A stretch of DNA of 5,467 bases from Promethearchaeota archaeon (GTDB lineage Archaea; Asgardarchaeota; Lokiarchaeia; Sigynarchaeales; SOKP01), in NCBI GenBank assembly GCA_019894655.1, contig JAGXNZ010000232.1, positions 1-5,467 on the forward strand, read 5' to 3'. Positions 1 through 4,502 of this stretch are shown here, piece by piece. The number at the start of each line of letters is the position of its first letter. Positions within the stretch are counted from its first letter, which is position 1. The position numbers were made by a program, and so were the translations under genes. Below the pieces are notes generated by a model that ran no database searches, was not told where the DNA came from, and worked only from the letters and a program-made list of their open reading frames with translations.

Positions 1-726
1 GGAGACCTCCACGGGGATTTAATAAGTTTAATGAGAATGATGGAAATAATCAGACTAGAGAACCCAAAATATGTTATTTTTTTAGGTGATATCGTTGATC
101 GCGGTTTATATCAATTAGAGTGTTTAATTTTAGTCTTAGCATTAAAAATTAAAGATTCTAATAAATATTTTCTTCTAAAGGGGAACCACGAAACTTTAGA
201 AGTCAATCAGAGATATGGATTTTTTCAAGATTTTTTGAATCGATTTAAGGACCCTAAGAAATTTACCCAAGTTTTAGCCATATACAACGCGCTTCCTTAT
301 TGTGCTTTAGTAAATGAATCCATATTATGTCTTCATGGAGGTATTCCAGAGGATTTTAATGTTATTAATAGATTAAGGGGTATTAAAACAACTGAAACTA
401 GCTTAATTTATGAAAACACAGCTAAAAACCTGTTACAAATTATGTGGAACGATCCAAAAACAAATCTAAAAGGCTTTACTGAAAGCTATAGAGGAATAGA
501 TATAAAATTCTTTGGAGAAGATGTATTTACAGATTTTATGCGAGAATACAAATTGGATTACTTAATAAGGGCTCATGAAATGTTCCCTGAAGGTTATAAG
601 TGGTTTTTTAACGAAAGATTATTGTCAATTTTTTCTTCTGCTAATTATCGAGGTACGTTAACCCCCAATCCCGCATCATACGCAATTATTAGAAATAAAA
701 CAGTGATACCTAAGATTATTTCTTAA
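1..726 (+). CDS. PP1/PP2A-like PPP-family Ser/Thr protein phosphatase, 5'-truncated by window edge
   Basis: This is a metal-dependent protein Ser/Thr phosphatase of the eukaryote-like PPP family. The reading frame is open from base 1. Its first residues are GDLHGDLISL, which carry the first signature (GDxHG), so the ATG at 31 is an internal Met and the true start lies outside the window. Numbering from base 1, the motifs follow in order: GDLHG (1-5), GDIVDRG (29-35), GNHE (61-64), WNDP (149-152), HGG (112-114), RAHE (190-193) and FSSANYRG near 211-218. The metal ligands D2, H4, D30, N62, H112 and H192 are present. So are the phosphate-binding arginines R34 and R190 and the tyrosine equivalent to PP1 Tyr272. 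The window holds 241 residues; catalytic domains are usually about 280-300, so some 40-60 N-terminal residues are missing. The spacing matches PP1/PP2A rather than bacterial PrpA/PrpB types. The C-terminus ends in a short tail without the PP2A TPDYFL motif. Target proteins are unknown. It converges with the Lsm gene. Confidence 0.93.
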   Translation, partial: GDLHGDLISLMRMMEIIRLENPKYVIFLGDIVDRGLYQLECLILVLALKIKDSNKYFLLKGNHETLEVNQRYGFFQDFLNRFKDPKKFTQVLAIYNALPYCALVNESILCLHGGIPEDFNVINRLRGIKTTETSLIYENTAKNLLQIMWNDPKTNLKGFTESYRGIDIKFFGEDVFTDFMREYKLDYLIRAHEMFPEGYKWFFNERLLSIFSSANYRGTLTPNPASYAIIRNKTVIPKIIS

Positions 727-803
727 TTATGTGAATAGATCGGGAAAATTCCTAATGAAATTAGAATCTGAAATGTAGCTAATTTTAAAATTTTGCTCTC
801 AAT
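727..803. terminator. convergent gap between phosphatase and Lsm genes, possible weak bidirectional terminator
   Basis: Both flanking genes end here. The gap contains a small bulged hairpin (748-767: arms ATTCCTAAT and ATTAGAAT around a GAA loop) and a perfect 12-bp palindrome AATTTTAAAATT (781-792). Neither is followed by a long T-tract, so this is only a suggestion of a shared termination zone. I see no gene in it. Confidence 0.25.
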
Positions 804-1058
804 TTACATAATTTGAGAAGCATCTGGTTTTATAAACAGCAAATTATTACCGCGTATAAAGATTTCGTTGTATTTCGCCACAGGGCTCCCATCCATGATT
901 TCAGTTGCGTTCTCTAAAATCAAATTCATGTACGCATCAATTTCTTTTAATAACCCCTTATATTCCGTACCATCTTTCAATCTGAGCAAGATTTGGCTGT
1001 TTTGAGCGGCTTGTAATATATTTAAAGGGTTCCTATTTCTATTATTCTGACTTGACAT
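804..1058 (-). CDS. Sm-like archaeal protein (Lsm / SmAP)
   Basis: This is an 84-residue Sm-fold RNA-binding protein. Archaeal members of the family form six- or seven-membered rings that bind U-rich single-stranded RNA and take part in RNA processing, tRNA and small-RNA metabolism. The Sm1 motif spans about residues 22-54 and includes the strand LLRLKDGTEYKGLLKEID and the RNA-pocket signature D41-x-Y43-M44-N45-L46. The Sm2 motif spans 65-78 (EIFIRGNNLLFIKP), with R69-G70-N71 completing the uridine pocket. The N-terminal extension of about 20 residues is rich in Asn, Arg and Gln and precedes the predicted N-terminal helix; full length is normal for the family. The ATG at 1058 has no Shine-Dalgarno, but an A/T palindrome centred 35 bp upstream fits a TATA element with a very short leader. 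In many archaea the lsm gene is followed by rpl37e; here it is followed by a convergent phosphatase gene instead. Confidence 0.95.
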   Translation of the reverse strand: MSSQNNRNRNPLNILQAAQNSQILLRLKDGTEYKGLLKEIDAYMNLILENATEIMDGSPVAKYNEIFIRGNNLLFIKPDASQIM

Positions 1059-1084
1059 TCTTTATCACATATCAAAAAACAATT

Positions 1085-1102
1085 ATATTATAATTATAAT
1101 AT
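1085..1102. promoter_or_regulatory. divergent promoter: 18-bp perfect A/T palindrome between Lsm and methyltransferase genes
   Basis: Positions 1085-1102 read ATATTATAATTATAATAT, a perfect 18-bp palindrome, in the middle of a 91-bp gap between two diverging genes. Archaeal TBP binds about 27 bp upstream of the transcription start. A TATA centred here would put the Lsm start point near 1066 (leader of about 8 nt) and the methyltransferase start point near 1120 (leader of about 30 nt). I infer that the palindrome supplies TATA elements for both directions. It could alternatively be a dimeric-repressor operator overlapping the promoter. Confidence 0.5.
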
Positions 1103-1149
1103 GATGATTTAAAGAAAAACTTTTTTCAATTAAAACCTTTCTAAGAATA

Positions 1150-1752
1150 TTGAAACCTCCAAATAAAGATTCAGATAAAAAAAAAAATATTGTCGCTAGA
1201 TATGATTCAACCGCAAGCTTCTACGATGATAGATATAAGAATATCCAGAATTTGAAATTCAAACTACTTTTAAGTGATTTTAAATTTGATAATAAAATCA
1301 TATTGGATGCAGGTTGTGGGACAGGACTTCTTTTTGAATTTTTTCTTAAATCTAGTCAGCAAAAAAATAATAGGAAGCTAAAATATATTGGTTTAGATAT
1401 TTCCCGGAAAATGTTGAAACAATTCTTATACAAGATAAATAAGGTAAAAAGTATAAAATATGCAAATTTAATTTTAGGGGATATAGAAAATCTACCCTTT
1501 AGGGAGGAAAAAATCCATCAAATTTTTGCTGTTACATCACTACAGAATTTATATGATATTGAGAAAGGATTGAGAGAACTGTTTCGAGTTGGTCAGCAAG
1601 GTACCTCATTAAATTTATCTATCTTAGGAAAAAATTTGAATGTAGATAATATTTATTCGTACATAAAATCAGAAATCGTAGATTTAAATTTAATAAGGTT
1701 GGAAAAAGTTGAAGATGTAATTATTCAGGGTAATCTTTTTAAAAAAAAATGA
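1150..1752 (+). CDS. class I SAM-dependent methyltransferase, substrate unknown
   Basis: A 200-residue protein with a Rossmann-type SAM-binding domain (Methyltransf_11/25-like). Visible motifs are motif I ILDAGCGTG (51-59), the acidic end of strand 2 in YIGLDIS (79-85, D83), GDIENLPF (110-117, D111 near the adenine) and the motif IV-like strand IFAVTSLQNL (125-134). An N-terminal segment with ARYDSTASFYDDRY (16-29) is the usual lid helix of small-molecule or RNA methyltransferases of this type. The C-terminus is short, ending in a Lys run. The proposed start is TTG at 1150. The frame has tandem stops at 1102-1107 and offers no ATG or GTG before the conserved N-terminus. No Shine-Dalgarno is seen. 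An 11-base A run at 1177-1187 encodes the Lys-rich segment near residue 10 and could hide a sequencing error. Substrate cannot be deduced, and neither neighbour indicates it. Confidence 0.85.
   Translation: MKPPNKDSDKKKNIVARYDSTASFYDDRYKNIQNLKFKLLLSDFKFDNKIILDAGCGTGLLFEFFLKSSQQKNNRKLKYIGLDISRKMLKQFLYKINKVKSIKYANLILGDIENLPFREEKIHQIFAVTSLQNLYDIEKGLRELFRVGQQGTSLNLSILGKNLNVDNIYSYIKSEIVDLNLIRLEKVEDVIIQGNLFKKK
1741..1749 (-). terminator. T-tract terminator for RIO2, inside the 3' end of the methyltransferase gene
   Basis: On the - strand this is a run of nine T beginning about 12 nt after the RIO2 stop. Archaeal RNA polymerase stops at such oligo-T tracts without needing a hairpin. On the + strand the same bases are the last three Lys codons of the methyltransferase. 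The site is called by composition and position only. Confidence 0.4.
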
Positions 1753-1756
1753 ACTT

Positions 1757-1771
1757 ATTTTTATTTTTTTT
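1757..1771 (+). terminator. T-tract terminator for the methyltransferase gene
   Basis: A T-rich stretch with an eight-T run at 1764-1771, starting 5 nt after the TGA of the methyltransferase and overlapping the last codons of the convergent RIO2 gene. It fits intrinsic archaeal oligo-T termination. There is no clear hairpin. Confidence 0.4.
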
Positions 1772-2642
1772 CAAATGATTGAATGATATCTAAAGGGTTG
1801 CTTTCTACATTGTATTTTTTTTTAAAGAAATTACACACATTTGTTATATCCCTTTCTAAAAGCGAATTTGCATTTGGATGATCTGAAGGAACCCATTGTA
1901 ACCAATCGATAATTAAAATATTATCTTTATTATCTACTACAATATTGAACTCTCCAAGATCCCCGTGTATCATTTTTGCTTTTTGATAAATAACTTTAAC
2001 TTGTTTGATAATTTTATTAAATAATTTGATTGGGTTATTTATATTGCTATGATAGGCTAATTCTTTTCCTCTTAAGTAAGACATAACAATTATGTGTCTA
2101 TTATACCCAATTGGTTTAGGAGTATTTAATTTAAGTTCATAAATCGTACCTAATGCATCAAATTCTTTTTTTGCAGCAAGTCTATTTATATACAACCAAG
2201 ATGCGTGTTTTCGATTTCCAAGAAAACTCCTTAGCCTTTTGATGTTTTTAAAGCTTGTTCTCCCAATTCGATAAATTTTTAATGCGAAAATATTCTCATT
2301 ATCATCCATACACCCATATACATCTGATTCTTTTCCTTTACCAATCAATGGTCCTAACTGCCCTATTAACTTTTTTTCTACTAAAGTATGAAGAGCTAAG
2401 ATATCATAACCAATGGAATTGAGAGTGTATGCTACTTCACTTTTAGATGAATCTCTTATTATTAGATCTAATTTATGAACCCTTTTTAGGCGATATAAAG
2501 TCTCTTCTATAGGATACCTTGAATAGAATCTGATGTTATTTACCGCAACATATTCGGACCTTATCATTCCTCTTTCAATTGCCATTAAAATTCTTAAGTC
2601 TTCTTTTTCCAGATCGGGAAGATTTTTCGCTGCTTCTGCCAT
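1761..2642 (-). CDS. rio2: RIO2-family atypical Ser/Thr kinase / ATPase (small ribosomal subunit maturation)
   Basis: A 293-residue RIO2 protein, the normal length for archaea. RIO2 binds pre-40S or pre-30S particles and uses ATP hydrolysis to drive late small-subunit maturation. Residues about 8-90 form the RIO2-specific N-terminal winged helix (LEKEDLRILMAIERGM and the following basic helix). The kinase domain follows: nucleotide loop GKGKESDVY (101-109), ATP-contacting Lys122 in ALKIYRIG, catalytic loop HGDLGEFN (226-233, Asp228 and Asn233) and the metal-binding Asp246 in IDWLQWV. The GKGKESDVY loop is diagnostic of RIO2 over RIO1. The residue after Asp-Trp is Leu248; most family members that I know of have Pro there (IDFPQ or IDWPQ). 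The ATG at 2642 gives the expected N-terminus. The gene lies 42 bp downstream of the gelsolin-like membrane gene on the same strand, so co-transcription is possible, and it is convergent with the methyltransferase. Confidence 0.95.
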   Translation of the reverse strand: MAEAAKNLPDLEKEDLRILMAIERGMIRSEYVAVNNIRFYSRYPIEETLYRLKRVHKLDLIIRDSSKSEVAYTLNSIGYDILALHTLVEKKLIGQLGPLIGKGKESDVYGCMDDNENIFALKIYRIGRTSFKNIKRLRSFLGNRKHASWLYINRLAAKKEFDALGTIYELKLNTPKPIGYNRHIIVMSYLRGKELAYHSNINNPIKLFNKIIKQVKVIYQKAKMIHGDLGEFNIVVDNKDNILIIDWLQWVPSDHPNANSLLERDITNVCNFFKKKYNVESNPLDIIQSFEKK

Positions 2643-2684
2643 TTTATTTAGTACTTTATTTTAGCATTAGTTTAAGATCATAAA

Positions 2685-3470
2685 CTAAAGAATAAATTTT
2701 CGATAAACTTTGATGAAATTGATAAGTTCTACAAGATGTGGTATTTCATAAATAGCGATTCCAAAAACGATGAGTACCAGAAATAATTGTATATCGCTTT
2801 GTTTAATATAGTAGATTGAAGCTGTCGAACCATCTTGAAAAAAAAACAAATATATTCCTTGTTGGAGATAAATTGCAATCCCACTAGAAACTATAAGTCC
2901 TATTATTGAATAAGTAATTATTTTGTTTTCGATTTCGATGATACCTATAGTTAGGATAACCGAAAAGGATATAATTGTAAGGAAAATAAAAAATATGGAA
3001 ATTGATAGCCAACTATCGTAAAGTTCTGAATTCACTTCGTAATTAACTCCAGCTTTTCTCCAAGCTAACGAAGTACTTAAATTTAAAAATGAAATTAATG
3101 GAAAAATTAACGCAGACAGTAAAAAAATAAAATAAAGTCTTAAAGTAATAAATCTCGAAAACTTATCATATTCCTTTTTATCTTCACGCTTTATTTCGCC
3201 CAACATCTCATCTAATCTAATCTGAACATAATCTGGAACTTTTTTATTCAATATAGAGATTTGAAAATTAATATTGGAGTAAATGGAAATTAGATTTTTT
3301 AATAATTCGTTTCCTTTTTTTAATCTTTCTTGAGAGCTTTTTGGTCCGTTCCATACATAAATAATATTGCGTTCCTCGTCCACAAGTGCGCAAAGATCGT
3401 GGTATAGTAAACTTGATTGCTCTTCAATCCAATTTTTATTAGCATCGTTGAAAATATATGTTTTTAGCAT
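2685..3470 (-). CDS. gelsolin-like domain fused to a four-TM membrane domain
   Basis: A 261-residue protein in two parts. Residues about 1-90 form a soluble domain that resembles a single gelsolin/villin repeat: DLCALVDEERNIIYVWNGPK (25-44) has the gelsolin pattern of a strand, an acidic turn, then the 'iyvWxG' strand, followed by SSQERLKKGNELLKNL (45-60) as the long helix. A charged linker (91-106, Lys/Glu/Asp-rich) leads to four hydrophobic segments at about 108-130, 154-177, 184-203 and 227-247. Arginines before the first segment (R106, R111) put the N-terminal domain in the cytoplasm by the positive-inside rule. There is no signal peptide. Gelsolin-like proteins that bind actin are known in Asgard archaea; a link between actin and membrane here is my inference. 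The domain is short and sequence similarity is pattern-level, so a related fold (for example a longin-like or other alpha/beta module) is possible. It has its own BRE/TATA promoter. RIO2 follows 42 bp downstream. Confidence 0.75.
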   Translation of the reverse strand: MLKTYIFNDANKNWIEEQSSLLYHDLCALVDEERNIIYVWNGPKSSQERLKKGNELLKNLISIYSNINFQISILNKKVPDYVQIRLDEMLGEIKREDKKEYDKFSRFITLRLYFIFLLSALIFPLISFLNLSTSLAWRKAGVNYEVNSELYDSWLSISIFFIFLTIISFSVILTIGIIEIENKIITYSIIGLIVSSGIAIYLQQGIYLFFFQDGSTASIYYIKQSDIQLFLVLIVFGIAIYEIPHLVELINFIKVYRKFIL

Positions 3471-3500
3471 AGAGATTCAAATATTTTTAACTCTGGGTAA

Positions 3501-3514
3501 TTTATATCTTTTTC
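3501..3514 (-). promoter_or_regulatory. archaeal BRE/TATA promoter of the gelsolin-like membrane gene
   Basis: On the - strand the sequence reads GAAAAAGATATAAA: a purine-rich BRE directly followed by a TATA box. The TATA centre is about 35 bp before the ATG at 3470, placing the transcription start near 3478 and leaving a leader of only about 8 nt (no room for a Shine-Dalgarno). A 10-bp palindrome ATGAATTCAT (3518-3527) sits just upstream of the BRE and might be a regulator site, with low certainty. Confidence 0.55.
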
Positions 3515-3541
3515 TATATGAATTCATCAGATTAAAGGAGC

Positions 3542-3570
3542 AGAAAATAATAACTAATAAAAATTAAATT
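3542..3570 (-). terminator. possible T-rich terminator after porB
   Basis: On the - strand the region 30-60 nt after the porB stop contains several short T-runs (a five-T run at 3559-3563 and a four-T run near 3544-3547) without a hairpin. This is weak support for termination of the por operon before the promoter of the next gene. The rest of the 132-bp gap holds no gene that I can see. Confidence 0.25.
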
Positions 3571-3602
3571 ATCTATTCATGTGAGATGTGAACGAGGTAA
3601 AT

Positions 3603-4502
3603 TTATTCGTTTTCTATTCTTTTTTGAATCTGTTTCCATTGATCCTCAATATAGCTCTGATGCCTCTTAATATCTTCCTCAGATATGCTTCTGAACCTTT
3701 TTTGAGTATTTAAATACTCTATGATAGGTTTCCGTTTTTTAGAATCTAAATATTTGTTGCTATCTTTTGATAATACAAATTTACCGTCAATCACTTCATA
3801 GAGGGGCCAAAAACCGGTTTGAACTGCTAATCTTCCAATCTCTATTGAATCTTTGGGATTATATCCCCAACCTGGTGGGCATGGAGCAAGAATATGAATA
3901 TATTTTGGGCCTTTAATTTTCATAGCGTTTTTAAATTTTTCATATAAATCAAGAGGGTAGGAAGAAATCGCTGTTGCAACATAAGGAATACCGTGAGCTT
4001 CTAGAATTTTAGGCATATTTTTCTTATATCCCCTTTTACCATTAGGGGTAGTAGTACTATAAGCACCAAGTGGCGTACTTCCGCTTCTTTGGACTCCAGT
4101 GTTCATATAAGCCTCATTATCGTAACAAGCGTAAATGAAATTAGTACCTCTTTCAACAGCTCCACTTAAGCTCTGAATTCCAATATCTACGGTACCACCA
4201 TCTCCTGCAAACGCAACCACATTAACATCGTCAGCTAATCCTTTGTCTTCAAGTGAAGCAACGATTCCCGACGCTGAAGCACCTGTAGTAGCAAATGGGG
4301 TGTGAAGTACTGAAACTTTGGTGGTACAAAACCCTTGCATTCCGTGTAGAACAGTTAAGCACGATGCAGGAACAGTAATTATCGTCTTTGGTCCTAAAGC
4401 TTTTAGAGCTATTCTATATATCAATGCCATTGAGCATCCCGCGCACGCTCTAGTACCCGGATATATAAACTCCTCGTCAGGAATTTCCATTAGTTTAACC
4501 AT
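3603..4502 (-). CDS. porB: 2-oxoacid (pyruvate):ferredoxin oxidoreductase, beta subunit (PorB)
   Basis: This subunit binds thiamine diphosphate and the proximal [4Fe-4S] cluster of the archaeal pyruvate (or 2-oxoacid):ferredoxin oxidoreductase. The start is set at the ATG at 4502, giving 299 residues. A perfect GGAGG lies 8 nt before it, whereas in-frame ATGs further upstream (4547, 4538) lack such a site and would add a Lys-rich tail outside the family. Cluster ligands are Cys20 and Cys23 (CAGC), Cys48 (25 residues on, the same spacing as in the Desulfovibrio enzyme) and Cys208 in PCPPGWG. The ThDP/Mg motif is GDGG (100-103) leading to DNEAYMNTG (128-136). The segment TPLGAYSTTTPNGK is typical of Por/Vor beta subunits. 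It forms the active heterodimer with PorA, which is encoded immediately upstream and overlaps by 8 bp. Pyruvate is the likeliest substrate, but a branched-chain 2-oxoacid (VOR) cannot be excluded from this chain alone. Confidence 0.95.
   Translation of the reverse strand: MVKLMEIPDEEFIYPGTRACAGCSMALIYRIALKALGPKTIITVPASCLTVLHGMQGFCTTKVSVLHTPFATTGASASGIVASLEDKGLADDVNVVAFAGDGGTVDIGIQSLSGAVERGTNFIYACYDNEAYMNTGVQRSGSTPLGAYSTTTPNGKRGYKKNMPKILEAHGIPYVATAISSYPLDLYEKFKNAMKIKGPKYIHILAPCPPGWGYNPKDSIEIGRLAVQTGFWPLYEVIDGKFVLSKDSNKYLDSKKRKPIIEYLNTQKRFRSISEEDIKRHQSYIEDQWKQIQKRIENE

Noticed and set aside
727..803. Possible small RNA or tRNA in the convergent gap
   Set aside because: No cloverleaf, no T-loop or anticodon-arm pattern, very AT-rich; only a weak bulged hairpin is present.
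3367..3567. 66-codon open frame on the + strand
   Set aside because: It is antisense to the N-terminus of the gelsolin-like gene and its promoter, has no recognisable domain, and the opposite strand is clearly coding.
3581..3670. Short GTG-started + strand frame across the end of porB
   Set aside because: About 28 codons, no ribosome site, antisense to porB; chance frame.
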